From assembly GCA_016212095.1 (NCBI GenBank), contig JACRHH010000036.1, positions 1 through 64,000 on the forward strand: a DNA stretch of 64,000 nt. Reading direction: 5' to 3'. A model generated the notes under the pieces. It was not told the DNA's origin. It ran no database searches and was given only the letters and a program-made list of their open reading frames with translations. This DNA comes from Nitrospirota bacterium. GTDB lineage: Bacteria; Nitrospirota; Thermodesulfovibrionia; SZUA-242. Each line of letters opens with the position of its first letter. The stretch's first letter is position 1. Both the position numbers and the translations under genes were made by a program. This document shows, piece after piece, positions 16,899 through 25,143 of this stretch.

Positions 16899-18256
16899 TA
16901 CTGAATACTGTATTCCTTCATCTTGGTAAGAAGCGTCTTGTAGTCCACCTGAAGCATGACTGCGGCCTTCGACTTGTTCCCGCCCGAAAGCTCAAGCGCG
17001 CGCCGAATGGCACGCGTTTCGGCATCGCGCACAACGGCTCCTGAAACCTGCTTCAACGGCAGCACAGGCCCGTGCGAAGCCTGGGCGTCCGCCGCATTGT
17101 ACGAATCGAGAAGCAGATCGTTCATCCTTATAGTGCCGTCGCTGGAAAGAAGCACGGCCTTGCGGATAACGCTTTTCAATTCCCGCACATTGCCGGGCCA
17201 CGAATGCCCTGTTATCGCCATTTCAGCCTCCTCGTCGATGCCGCGCATCGGCTTGCAGAGCTCCGCGGCGCATTCATCCATGAAGCGCTCCGCAAGGCGC
17301 GGAATGTCTTCCGTCCGTTTCGAGAGAGGAGGGATCGTTATCACGAATTCGCCAAGGCGGAAGTAGAGGTCTTCACGGAATCGGCCTCGTCTGCCGCCCT
17401 GCCTGACATCGATATTCGTCGCGCTGATTATGCGCGCGTCTATGGCAACCGGCCTGCTTGAGCCCAGGCTGTAAACCACCTTTTCGTCCACGGCGCGAAG
17501 CAGTTTTCCCTGCGTAACAAGCGACATGTTCTGCAACTCGTCTATGAACAGCGTTCCACCCTGCGCAGCCCGAAACATGCCCTCGCGCTTTCGCTCGGCT
17601 CCGGTAAACGCGCCCTTCTCGTGGCCGAACAGCTCGCTTTCAACCAGTGTTTCCGGAATCGCGCCAATATCCACCGCCACGAACGGCCCCTTCGACCTGC
17701 GGCTTTCGCCATGAATGGCGCGCGCCACGACAGACTTGCCGGTTCCCGTGTCGCCCTGTACAAGCACCGACATGTCGCTCCATGCCACCTGCCGGATCTG
17801 CTCGATAACCGTCTTCATGGCGGCGCTCGATCCGAGAAGCCATTCGAGCGAGTTGGGCGGATTGGCGTCGATGCTCTTGACCTTGCGCTCCAGTTCCAGC
17901 CGCTCCACCGCCCGGTTGATCGTGGCCACGAGCCGCTCGATATGCGGCGGTTTCGTGACGAAATCATATGCGCCCTGCTTCATGGCGGTCACGGCCTCCT
18001 CCACGTCGCCGTGGCCGGTAATCATGATCACCGGAACCGCCTTGTCGATTTTACCCAACTCCGCAAGCGTTTCCATGCCGCCCATCCCAGGCATCCTGAG
18101 GTCGAGAAGCACAACCGACGGGCGGTTTTTAGTAAATATATCAATAGCTTGCCTACCATCAGAAACGCCCGTCGTTTTGAAACCGAATTCCTCAAGCAGT
18201 TCTCCCAGGCCCTCCCGAATAGACTGCTCGTCATCCACTATCATTATCGTATTCAT
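16898..18256 (-). CDS. Sigma54-dependent response regulator, NtrC/AtoC family
   Basis: The 452-residue protein has a receiver domain (Asp in VVLLDLRMPGMGG), a sigma54-interacting AAA+ domain with Walker A GDTGTGKS and the GAFTGA loop in HEKGAFTGAERK, Walker B-like GTLFIDELQNM, and a Fis-type helix-turn-helix (ALELSGGNKSKAAVMLQVDYKTLL). All key elements are intact, so it should activate sigma54 promoters. ATG 18256 overlaps the kinase stop by four bases, so it is the kinase partner. Confidence 0.95.
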   Translation of the reverse strand: MNTIMIVDDEQSIREGLGELLEEFGFKTTGVSDGRQAIDIFTKNRPSVVLLDLRMPGMGGMETLAELGKIDKAVPVIMITGHGDVEEAVTAMKQGAYDFVTKPPHIERLVATINRAVERLELERKVKSIDANPPNSLEWLLGSSAAMKTVIEQIRQVAWSDMSVLVQGDTGTGKSVVARAIHGESRRSKGPFVAVDIGAIPETLVESELFGHEKGAFTGAERKREGMFRAAQGGTLFIDELQNMSLVTQGKLLRAVDEKVVYSLGSSRPVAIDARIISATNIDVRQGGRRGRFREDLYFRLGEFVITIPPLSKRTEDIPRLAERFMDECAAELCKPMRGIDEEAEMAITGHSWPGNVRELKSVIRKAVLLSSDGTIRMNDLLLDSYNAADAQASHGPVLPLKQVSGAVVRDAETRAIRRALELSGGNKSKAAVMLQVDYKTLLTKMKEYSIQ

Positions 18257-19857
18257 GATTGCCCCCCGAAATTGCTCCCTGTTGCCGACATGCATATCCT
18301 GAATGAGGTTCCACTGCCCGGCGAGCTTTCAACGGTTATGCGTCCCTTGTGCAGTTCGACTATTCCATAAGCGGTTGAAAGCCCAAGCCCAGTTCCCTTG
18401 CCCGGCTCCTTCGTGGTGAAGTATGGATCGAAGATGCGGGAAACCGTATCGGCGTCCATGCCGATGCCCGTGTCGGAAACGGTGATAACGGCGCATAATC
18501 GCGACTCGCAACCCGGAACCATGGGACAGCGCGGCCCGTTGGGCGACTCCAGCGAAAGCGCGATGCCAAGCTCGCCGCCCAAAGGCATGGCGTCGCGGGC
18601 GTTTACCGCCATGTTCATGATGACATGCTCCAGTTGGCCGGCATCCGCCATGGCCATGACCGGCGCTTCAGGCATGACGACAGACAGCTTTATCGACGAC
18701 TCCAGCGCGCTGTCCAGCATCGAGGCCGCATTTTTCACAACATTGCGCAGATCGGTCAGCGACGGCCTTATGGCCTGCTTCCTGCTGAATGCAAGAAGAT
18801 CCTGCACAGACCTGACACCCTTCCCGACCGCCTCCGCAATGACATCGAGGTAGCGGGAGATTTTCGCATCGCCTGAGCCCTTCTTGCGGATCAACTGTTC
18901 GTTCACGCTGATACTGGTCAGTATGTTATTGAAATTATGAGCTATTCCGGTTGTCAGCGTTCCGATGGTCTCCATCTTCTGCGAATGAACAAGCTGCGCC
19001 TGCAACTCCTCCTTTTCCGCCTCCCTGCGCACGATCGTGTCGGCCATCTCGTTGAACGCAAAGCCAAGCTCTCCCACCTCATCGCAGACATGTTGCGGAA
19101 CCCGGCTGGCCCTGTCGCCCGATCCAAACGCGGTCACGGCATCCGACAACCGTTGCAACCTGGAAGTTACGATCCTGGCCAGCACGCATGACGCAATCAG
19201 GCCAAGACAGAGCGCCATCGTTCCAATGAGCAGACTTCTCCAGACAACAAACGAAAGCTCCCTTTCAAGGCGGTCAAGCGTCACATCCATATGGACAAAC
19301 CCAAGAACCGGCGTTACCGCCGATGCCTGCGCTTCCGATTTGGCCAATCCGTCCAATTTGGCCGATATGGCCCGCCCCTCCAGATCGTAACGCCCCTGAA
19401 TCACCGGCAGCCACACATCGATTTCCCCATCGTGTTCCCCATAAACCGGCATCGCGGATCCGCGCAGCCGGGCCATCATCGCCTCGTCAATCGCTGCAAC
19501 AGTGTCGCATGTCCCGACTGAGGATAGCGAGGAACGCCGGTCGCCCCTGGCCATAAGCTTTCCATCGTTGTCGAATATGGCCGCGCATAGCACCATCTCC
19601 TGCATCATCGCCGAGTTCACCACGTTTTCGAGCATCACGCGGTCGCCCGCAAAGAGCGCCAGCCGGGAATTATGCGCAACATTGCTTGCGAGCATGGAGG
19701 CGCTCATGCTTATATCCTCGTGAAGCTCGGCCTTGAAATATTCGTAAAAAAACAGTGAGAACGTCGCGGTGGTTATCAGCATCAAAACCGACACGCCCGT
19801 GAACAGGCGTGAGGCAAAACGTCCGCGGGCAGTGGGAAAGATTGAGAGATACCTCAT
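18253..19857 (-). CDS. Membrane histidine kinase paired with the NtrC-type regulator
   Basis: The 534-residue kinase has an N-terminal membrane helix (VSVLMLITTATFSLFFY), a periplasmic domain of about 165 residues beginning with HEDISMSASMLASNVAHNS (CHASE8-like), a second helix, a HAMP linker, a HisKA H-box LTTGIAHNFNNILTSISV and a HATPase domain (GKGTGLGLSTAYGIV). MRYLSIF at 19857 is the chosen start; upstream in-frame codons overlap the end of the next gene. The upstream binding protein at 19964 may deliver the ligand to the periplasmic domain, by inference from context. Confidence 0.92.
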   Translation of the reverse strand: MRYLSIFPTARGRFASRLFTGVSVLMLITTATFSLFFYEYFKAELHEDISMSASMLASNVAHNSRLALFAGDRVMLENVVNSAMMQEMVLCAAIFDNDGKLMARGDRRSSLSSVGTCDTVAAIDEAMMARLRGSAMPVYGEHDGEIDVWLPVIQGRYDLEGRAISAKLDGLAKSEAQASAVTPVLGFVHMDVTLDRLERELSFVVWRSLLIGTMALCLGLIASCVLARIVTSRLQRLSDAVTAFGSGDRASRVPQHVCDEVGELGFAFNEMADTIVRREAEKEELQAQLVHSQKMETIGTLTTGIAHNFNNILTSISVNEQLIRKKGSGDAKISRYLDVIAEAVGKGVRSVQDLLAFSRKQAIRPSLTDLRNVVKNAASMLDSALESSIKLSVVMPEAPVMAMADAGQLEHVIMNMAVNARDAMPLGGELGIALSLESPNGPRCPMVPGCESRLCAVITVSDTGIGMDADTVSRIFDPYFTTKEPGKGTGLGLSTAYGIVELHKGRITVESSPGSGTSFRICMSATGSNFGGQS

Positions 19858-19963
19858 GCGGGCTATTGTACCAAAGGGGCGAGTCCATGTAGAGTCCAGA
19901 CAGGACATGTAGAGTCCATTCAGGGCATGGGCAGGGACGAACGCTCGCCCCCTCTGCGATAAT

Positions 19964-20854
19964 TTATCTGACTTCCCCGACCGAAACGCCAAGGTTTCGA
20001 GCCACGCGGTAATTTATCGAAAGACGCCCGCCTTCGGCATACGCGGCGTTCGACGATACTCCGTCAAGCACGTTCCTTGCAATCCGCCCTGCCTGCCGCC
20101 CCGCCTCGGCGGATTCGAACCCAACGCTCATCGACATCAGCGCGCCCTTGTCAACATGACTCTTCGAGAATGTGAGCACCGGAATGCCGCTCTCAAGCGA
20201 AAACAGCAGGAGCGCATCGACAATGCCGGGCATGGCAACCGTTTCATCCGGAATGATCCAGAACGCGTCGATCGATTTTTCCATCGATCGGACTACCGGC
20301 ATCACTTCAACCGGCCTGCGCACCTCGGCGGTAAGCAGTTCGATGCCCATTCCCGCCGCTGCCGTCACCGCCTCCCGCACGAATCCGGACGAGTGCGCCG
20401 GATTGTATACAAGACCGATACGCCGCAGATTCCTGACGACGCCGGTAAAGGCAGCAATCTGCCGCTCCGGCGATACGGCCATCCTGATGCCGGTAACATT
20501 GTCACGGCCCTCCGCAGCCATTTTGGCCAGAGACGGCATGAAATAAACGACAGGAATATTTTCAACTCCCCTTAGGCGGGAATATGAATTCTCGCCTATC
20601 GCAAGTATCACATCAGGCTTGACCTGCCTGACCTCACGCCGCACATCGAAATACGGATCGGCATCGGAAAGCGCCACCAGCTTCACCGTGCAGTCGCAGC
20701 TTGCGGCAAACTCCTTCACAATATTGCCGCATGGCCCGATGTCCAACGAAATGAAAACAAGCGCATTCGGCTTTGCGACAGGCTCCACGGCCAGCGTGGA
20801 ACCATACACGGACAACATACATGCAACAAGAATTGCGATCCCCCCGAATTTCAT
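19964..20854 (-). CDS. Periplasmic ABC_sub_bind (PF04392) protein
   Basis: The protein has a signal peptide (MKFGGIAILVACMLSVYGSTLA) and a type I periplasmic-binding fold of the PF04392 family, with VKPDVILAIGENS, RIGLVYNPAHS, IDAFWIIPDETVA and IPVLTFSKSHVDKGALMSM. Members bind amino acids such as tryptophan or nucleobases in ABC importers, but no permease or ATPase is encoded here. It lies upstream of a membrane kinase in the same direction, suggesting a sensing rather than a transport role. The 106-base gap to the kinase holds a short direct repeat (CATGTAGAGTCCA twice). Confidence 0.85.
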   Translation of the reverse strand: MKFGGIAILVACMLSVYGSTLAVEPVAKPNALVFISLDIGPCGNIVKEFAASCDCTVKLVALSDADPYFDVRREVRQVKPDVILAIGENSYSRLRGVENIPVVYFMPSLAKMAAEGRDNVTGIRMAVSPERQIAAFTGVVRNLRRIGLVYNPAHSSGFVREAVTAAAGMGIELLTAEVRRPVEVMPVVRSMEKSIDAFWIIPDETVAMPGIVDALLLFSLESGIPVLTFSKSHVDKGALMSMSVGFESAEAGRQAGRIARNVLDGVSSNAAYAEGGRLSINYRVARNLGVSVGEVR

Positions 20855-20880
20855 GACTCACCCCTTATCCAAATTCTTGC

Positions 20881-20957
20881 TTGTCATTCCGGCAGTAATC
20901 AGGCCGGAATCCGGAACGCCTTGAAAAACTGGATTCCCGCCTTCGCGGGAATGACAA
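20881..20957. repeat. 77-bp dispersed palindromic repeat
   Basis: The ends TTGTCATTCC (20881-20890) and GGAATGACAA (20948-20957) are perfect inverted repeats. Inside are CCGGAATCCGG and CCCGC-CTTC-GCGGG hairpins. This is a common type of dispersed repeat in proteobacterial and related genomes. It lies between the ribF-fusion stop and the start of the binding-protein gene and may serve as a terminator. Confidence 0.75.
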
Positions 20958-20983
20958 ATCACAATCCCAAAATAATGCAATAT

Positions 20984-22681
20984 CTACGCCAGAATCTCCT
21001 TCGCCACCATCACATCTTTCCTTATCTGCGCCGTCAACGCCTCAAGCGATTCAAACCGCTTCTCGTCGCGGATTTTCCTTACGAAAAATATCGTGATCTC
21101 CTTGCCGTAAATATCGCGCGAAAAATCGAACAGATGCGCCTCCACGCAGAGTTCGCGCTTGTTGAAGGTGGGCCGGAACCCGGCGTTCACCACGCCGTCG
21201 AACTGGCTTCCCTCCACAAACGCCCGCACGGCATAAACGCCCGGGTAGGGCATGATCTCGTGAACCGGCTCAAGGTTGGCAGTCGGAAAGCCAAGAAGCC
21301 TGCCCCGCCTGTCGCCGCCCACAACTCTGCCGGTAATGGCGTATGGTCTGCCCAGAAGCCGGGCGGCGTGCTCAACGTCGCCAGCGCGAAGCAGATCGCG
21401 AATCTTGGTGCTGCTTATCACCTCGCCGTCAACCGCAACCTCGCGAACCTCGTTCACGCTAAAACCAAGCTCCGCGCCAAGCTCGCGAAGCGTATCAACC
21501 GGTCCCTCGCGCCCGCGCCCGAACCGGTAGTTGAAGCCCACGTAAACCTCGCCGGCGTTCAGCGTGTCTTTAAGAATCGTTTTGGCGAAATCGCGCGCGC
21601 TCATGGCGGCAATCTCCGGCGTGAACGGGATCATGAGCAGAATATCTATGCCAAGCTCCTGAAACATCGCCACTTTTTCGTCATACGTGCTGATAAGCGG
21701 CGGGCACGCCTTCGGGGCAAGAATCTTTAGCGGATGCGGATGGAAGGTAAACACAATTCCGCAGCCGCCGATCTCACGCGCCCTGCCGACCACCTGACGC
21801 ACAAGCGTCTGATGCCCCACATGCAGGCCGTCGAAGTTTCCCAAAGTGATAACGCCGGGCCTGCCGCAGCAGCCTGCCGCATGATCGAGCGAGGTTATCA
21901 GCTCCATGCGCGGCCCGCCAACCAGCCCGGTAAGCTCGCGGAATATCGCCTTGCCGATTTCAATTCCCTGATCGATGAACTCCGGCCCGTACAATCTGCC
22001 GGTTTGGGTGCGGAACGTCTCCTTGATCCGGCGAATGTAGTCCAGATTCTGGAGAAAGCGCCTGTGCAGGCTTTCAAGCGTGGGGCCGCCCGCCGATTCC
22101 ATCATCAGCCAGAGCGTGTGGGTGAAGTTGTCCGGCCCCCAGCGGAACTTGTCGGCGTCGTAGAGCACATCGCTTATCAGCCGGGAGATTTCATCGGCCG
22201 GCTCATTGGCCAAATCATCGGCCTGTTTGAACGCCTCGTGGTTTTGAATGGCCAGAACAATCGCGCTCTTGAGGTTGCCGGGAATGTCGAAGTCCCTGAT
22301 GATTTCCGCCGCAGCAGCAGCTCCGGCAAGCGCGTGGTGCTTCTCTGCCCGCTTGATGTCGTGCAGAAGCGCGGCTGTCTGAACGGCAAGCATCAGCAAA
22401 TTCGTTCCGTTCGCATAACGTATACCGCGAGCCTCCGCCTCCACGCGCACCAAAGCGCCCGCGTCTCGCGCCACAGCCTCGGCGTGTTTCAGGCCATGCC
22501 CCATATTCTCGGACGACGGGCCGATGAGCTTGCGGCATTCGGCCAGAATCGGCGACTCGGCAAGCATCCGCTCCGAAACCGCCAGCGCGCCAGGATAATC
22601 CGCATGAAAACGCGGCTGCGGCTGGCCTGCCGCGAATTCCCGCGCCCTCTGTTTAAGCGCCCGTTTCTGCTCGGCTATCAA
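20984..22681 (-). CDS. ribF: Fusion of HD phosphohydrolase domain and RibF (riboflavin kinase / FAD synthetase)
   Basis: Residues from about 259 (MELITSLDHA) to 565 form a complete RibF: adenylyltransferase motif GNFDGLHVGH and riboflavin kinase motifs RRGRLLGFPTANLE and VNAGFRPTF. It converts riboflavin to FMN and FAD. Residues 1-250 form an HD-superfamily hydrolase with HGLKHAEAV, LLHDIKRAEKHHALAG, IQNHEAF and DADKFRWG, so the metal ligands appear complete; it resembles YpgQ-type HD proteins. The reading frame is continuous and no ribosome-binding site precedes Met259, so this looks like a real fusion. The start is TTG 16 bases after the previous stop. The HD substrate is unknown. Confidence 0.9.
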   Translation of the reverse strand: MIAEQKRALKQRAREFAAGQPQPRFHADYPGALAVSERMLAESPILAECRKLIGPSSENMGHGLKHAEAVARDAGALVRVEAEARGIRYANGTNLLMLAVQTAALLHDIKRAEKHHALAGAAAAAEIIRDFDIPGNLKSAIVLAIQNHEAFKQADDLANEPADEISRLISDVLYDADKFRWGPDNFTHTLWLMMESAGGPTLESLHRRFLQNLDYIRRIKETFRTQTGRLYGPEFIDQGIEIGKAIFRELTGLVGGPRMELITSLDHAAGCCGRPGVITLGNFDGLHVGHQTLVRQVVGRAREIGGCGIVFTFHPHPLKILAPKACPPLISTYDEKVAMFQELGIDILLMIPFTPEIAAMSARDFAKTILKDTLNAGEVYVGFNYRFGRGREGPVDTLRELGAELGFSVNEVREVAVDGEVISSTKIRDLLRAGDVEHAARLLGRPYAITGRVVGGDRRGRLLGFPTANLEPVHEIMPYPGVYAVRAFVEGSQFDGVVNAGFRPTFNKRELCVEAHLFDFSRDIYGKEITIFFVRKIRDEKRFESLEALTAQIRKDVMVAKEILA

Positions 22682-22696
22682 TTCCGCCCGCGCCCC

Positions 22697-23101
22697 TTAC
22701 GCGTTTCCAACGGTTTCCGGGCCGCCGATTGCGCCAAATCCGTCGCTTTCACCCGATTCAACCGAACGGCGATAGACTTCGACAGACTCCTCGGCCACCT
22801 GCTTTATCATCTCAGCCTTCGCCTGCTCAAGCCGCGCAACAGGAATCTTGAGCGGCCCGGCGATTTCCTCAAGAGCCTCGCCCCTGTTGAAATGCATCTC
22901 GGCTACCAGAATCTTCAGATAATCGTCGATTATGATCTTGCGAAGCTCCTCATTTTCCACCTTGATGGCGGAACAGGCCTCGTCGAAGCCCATGCCGCCG
23001 TCAACAGCCGCCTTGATTGCGGTCATCGCCTCGTCGTAAATCCTGTTTTCGTCATCGTCGTAACCGTCTTCGGCAACAATGCCTGTCCATTCCTTAGCCA
23101 T
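22697..23101 (-). CDS. Hypothetical acidic helical protein
   Basis: I do not recognise this 134-residue protein. It begins MAKEWTGIVAEDGYDDDENR, is acidic and helical throughout, and has a repeated pattern of Glu/Lys-rich helices (VENEELRKIIIDDYLKILVA, EEIAGPLKIPVARLEQAKAE). A ribosome-binding site (AAAGGA) precedes ATG 23101. No signal peptide, membrane helix or Cys is seen. It lies 16 bases before the HD-RibF gene and was probably transcribed with it. A soluble adaptor or DNA-binding role is possible, but nothing proves it. Confidence 0.75.
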   Translation of the reverse strand: MAKEWTGIVAEDGYDDDENRIYDEAMTAIKAAVDGGMGFDEACSAIKVENEELRKIIIDDYLKILVAEMHFNRGEALEEIAGPLKIPVARLEQAKAEMIKQVAEESVEVYRRSVESGESDGFGAIGGPETVGNA

Positions 23102-23117
23102 AGTATCCTTTCTAGCA

Positions 23118-23147
23118 GTCAACAGGGGGCTGAAGCCCCCTGTTGAC
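23118..23147. terminator. 14-bp perfect hairpin at the end of the TrmH-type gene
   Basis: GTCAACAGGGGGCT and AGCCCCCTGTTGAC form a perfect 14-bp stem with a 2-base loop. The stem contains the stop codon and last eight codons (QQGASAPC) of the methyltransferase. It is strong enough to act as a terminator or to separate this gene from the next one, but a T-run is lacking. It may be a repeat unit that has provided a new C-terminus. Confidence 0.55.
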
Positions 23148-23943
23148 TTCGCTTTCTCACAATCTCATATATCACAACCGCCGCCGCTGTCACGTTCAGG
23201 CTCTCGGCCCTGCCGAACACCGGAATCGAAACCGCTTCATCAAGCGCGCCACGCACCGGCTGGCGCAGCCCCATGCCCTCGCTTCCAAACAGAAGCGCAA
23301 CCGGGCCATCCGCCGATATGTCCCAAACGCTTGCGCCGCCAGCATGTCCGTCCGCGCCAACAATCCGCATTCCGCGCGACTTCGCCCAGGCAATAAACTC
23401 TTCCGGCGCTGCCCGCGCAACAGGAATGAAAAAGACGCTTCCGGCAGACGAACGAACCGCTTTCGGGCCAAGCGGATCGGCTGAGCCGTCCAGAATTATC
23501 ACCGCGCTTGCGCCCGCGGCCTCGGCTGTTCGCACAAGACCGCCCAGATTGCCCGGATCCTGAATGCCGTCGGCCACAACCACAAGCGCATCCGGCGCAA
23601 GTTCCATGGCTTCAAGCGCCGGAAATTCAATTACTGCAACCGCCGCCACGCCCTGCGGGGTTCCGGTGGTTGCGATTTTCCGCATAACGGCGTCGGAAAC
23701 CTCGACAATATCGGCTTCAGCCCGGCAGGATATTCCCGCGATTTCGACGTCAGCTTCAGCGCCAGGCGCAATAAACAGCTTTTCGATCCGCGCTCTTGAA
23801 GATTCCAGCGCCGCGCCAATTACATGCGGCCCTTCAAGCAGAATGCGCCATGCGCCGTCTCGATTTTCCGGTTTGTGAAGCCTGACAACCTCCTTCACAA
23901 GCGGATTAGACGCGCTTGTGATCTCTTTTCTAGGCGGCGGCAT
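23119..23943 (-). CDS. TrmH/SpoU-family RNA 2'-O-ribose methyltransferase
   Basis: This is a SPOUT methyltransferase of about 274 residues. An N-terminal substrate-binding domain (ITSASNPLVKEVVRLHKPENR) precedes the knotted catalytic domain, with motif 1 VVADGIQDPGNLGGLVRTAEA, motif 2 LLFGSEGMGL and motif 3 SIPVFGRAESLNVTAAA. It probably methylates 23S rRNA or tRNA; the site cannot be predicted. ATG 23943 overlaps the HD gene stop by 14 bases; the long upstream frame is an Arg-rich shadow. The last residues come from a palindromic repeat. Confidence 0.92.
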   Translation of the reverse strand: MPPPRKEITSASNPLVKEVVRLHKPENRDGAWRILLEGPHVIGAALESSRARIEKLFIAPGAEADVEIAGISCRAEADIVEVSDAVMRKIATTGTPQGVAAVAVIEFPALEAMELAPDALVVVADGIQDPGNLGGLVRTAEAAGASAVIILDGSADPLGPKAVRSSAGSVFFIPVARAAPEEFIAWAKSRGMRIVGADGHAGGASVWDISADGPVALLFGSEGMGLRQPVRGALDEAVSIPVFGRAESLNVTAAAVVIYEIVRKRSQQGASAPC

Positions 23944-24445
23944 TCCCCATCCAGCCCTCGATCTCGCGGTGAAGGCGAATGACCCGCCCCACTGCCGGAT
24001 TATCGCTGCCAAGCCGCCTCTCGAACATCTCCAGACACTCCTCGAACGAGACCTCCACGTGGCCCTTCGTAAGATTGTCGGCATGAGCCACGATCTTCTC
24101 CTCCGGCGTCTCCGGAACATAATCGCCCGACGGAAGCCCCAGCAGGGCGGCTTCATCCGCAGCTATGCCGGCTCCGATATGGCGCTCGATGATACGCGCA
24201 ATCCGTTCGTCGATTCCCGTTTCGCGGGCGATGCGCGCGCCTTCCACGGCATGAGTGATGCCGTGCGTGCGGCTTCGCCCGATGTCGTGCAGCATCGCCC
24301 CGGCCTCCAGAAGCTCAAGATCGAGATCTACAGACTTCACGCGGGCGGCAATCGACATGGCGGTGTTTCTGACAGACAGGCAATGCGCAACGACGTTTTC
24401 CGGACATCCGGCATCGCGCAGCATTGCAACGTATTTATCGGGCAT
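23930..24445 (-). CDS. HD-domain phosphohydrolase (TIGR00295-like)
   Basis: The 171-residue protein has the HD motif set: HCLSVRNTAMSIA, EAGAMLHDIGRSRTHGITHAVEGA, RIARIIERHIGAG and KIVAHADNLT. It resembles the small HD proteins classed as TIGR00295, whose substrate is unknown. ATG 24445 overlaps the methyltransferase stop by one base and the end overlaps the TrmH-type gene by 14 bases. A second HD domain is encoded in the same operon inside the RibF fusion. Confidence 0.88.
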   Translation of the reverse strand: MPDKYVAMLRDAGCPENVVAHCLSVRNTAMSIAARVKSVDLDLELLEAGAMLHDIGRSRTHGITHAVEGARIARETGIDERIARIIERHIGAGIAADEAALLGLPSGDYVPETPEEKIVAHADNLTKGHVEVSFEECLEMFERRLGSDNPAVGRVIRLHREIEGWMGNAAA

Positions 24446-24993
24446 CAGTCTGCTTCCTTGCGCATGATCGCCCACCGGGTGAATATCGACTTGCCGCTGT
24501 CGGTTGTGACGAATCCGCGCTGCTCGAAGATCGAAACCGTCCGCGCCATGGCGTCTTCCTTCACCTCGATGACCGGCTCATATACGGCAAGCCTGCCGCC
24601 CACCTTCAGCGCGCGCGCAATGTTGGAGGCCGCCGCGTCCTGATCGCGTATCTCGTGAAAGCTGTAGTAGAGAAAAGCAACATCGACGCTTCCGGGCGCA
24701 AGCTGAAGGGTGGCGATGTCGGCCACGCGGATTTCGATTGGCGAGTTCGGCACGACGTTTTCGAGCGACTTGTAGAGCTTCTCCGCCATCGCCTCCTGAA
24801 GCTCGACCGCGATAACCTTGCGCGCGGCCCTTGCGATAACCTCGGTGAAGAAACCGTTGCCCGCGCCGACTTCAAGCACGACCGAACTTCGGTCTATTCC
24901 GGCTGCATCAAGAATTCCGGCCCTGTTTGAAAATAGTTTTCTGAGCGGATTTCTGAGAATCCACGCATGAGAGGGAGGGCATATTGGCGCCAA
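24445..24993 (-). CDS. Class I SAM-dependent methyltransferase
   Basis: The 182-residue protein has SAM motif I VVLEVGAGNGFFTEVIA, motif II VIAVELQEAMAE and the post-motif region DVAFLYYSFHEI. These are features of small class I methyltransferases of the ubiE/COQ5-like group. The start is TTG 24993, supported by GGAG six bases upstream. It is the first gene of the minus-strand run that ends with HD-RibF. The substrate is unknown. Confidence 0.85.
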   Translation of the reverse strand: MAPICPPSHAWILRNPLRKLFSNRAGILDAAGIDRSSVVLEVGAGNGFFTEVIARAARKVIAVELQEAMAEKLYKSLENVVPNSPIEIRVADIATLQLAPGSVDVAFLYYSFHEIRDQDAAASNIARALKVGGRLAVYEPVIEVKEDAMARTVSIFEQRGFVTTDSGKSIFTRWAIMRKEAD

Positions 24994-25143
24994 TTGATTG
25001 AATCTCCGGTATTACGAACAGTTTATCCTTGCTTATTCGGCATCCGATAAGCGATTATACACGACTGACGTATTATTTTAATATTTACACCGCGCATCGC
25101 CACGATAAAGGCGAACACCGGTGGACGAGGATATGCAAGCAGG

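Noticed and set aside
19858-19992. Longer start for the kinase at 18253
   Set aside because: The extension overlaps the binding-protein end and would place a charged stretch before the membrane helix.
21734-23146. Long open frame on the + strand (470 codons) opposite the HD-RibF gene
   Set aside because: It is antisense to two well-supported genes, has no family features, and its composition mirrors codon bias of the opposite strand.
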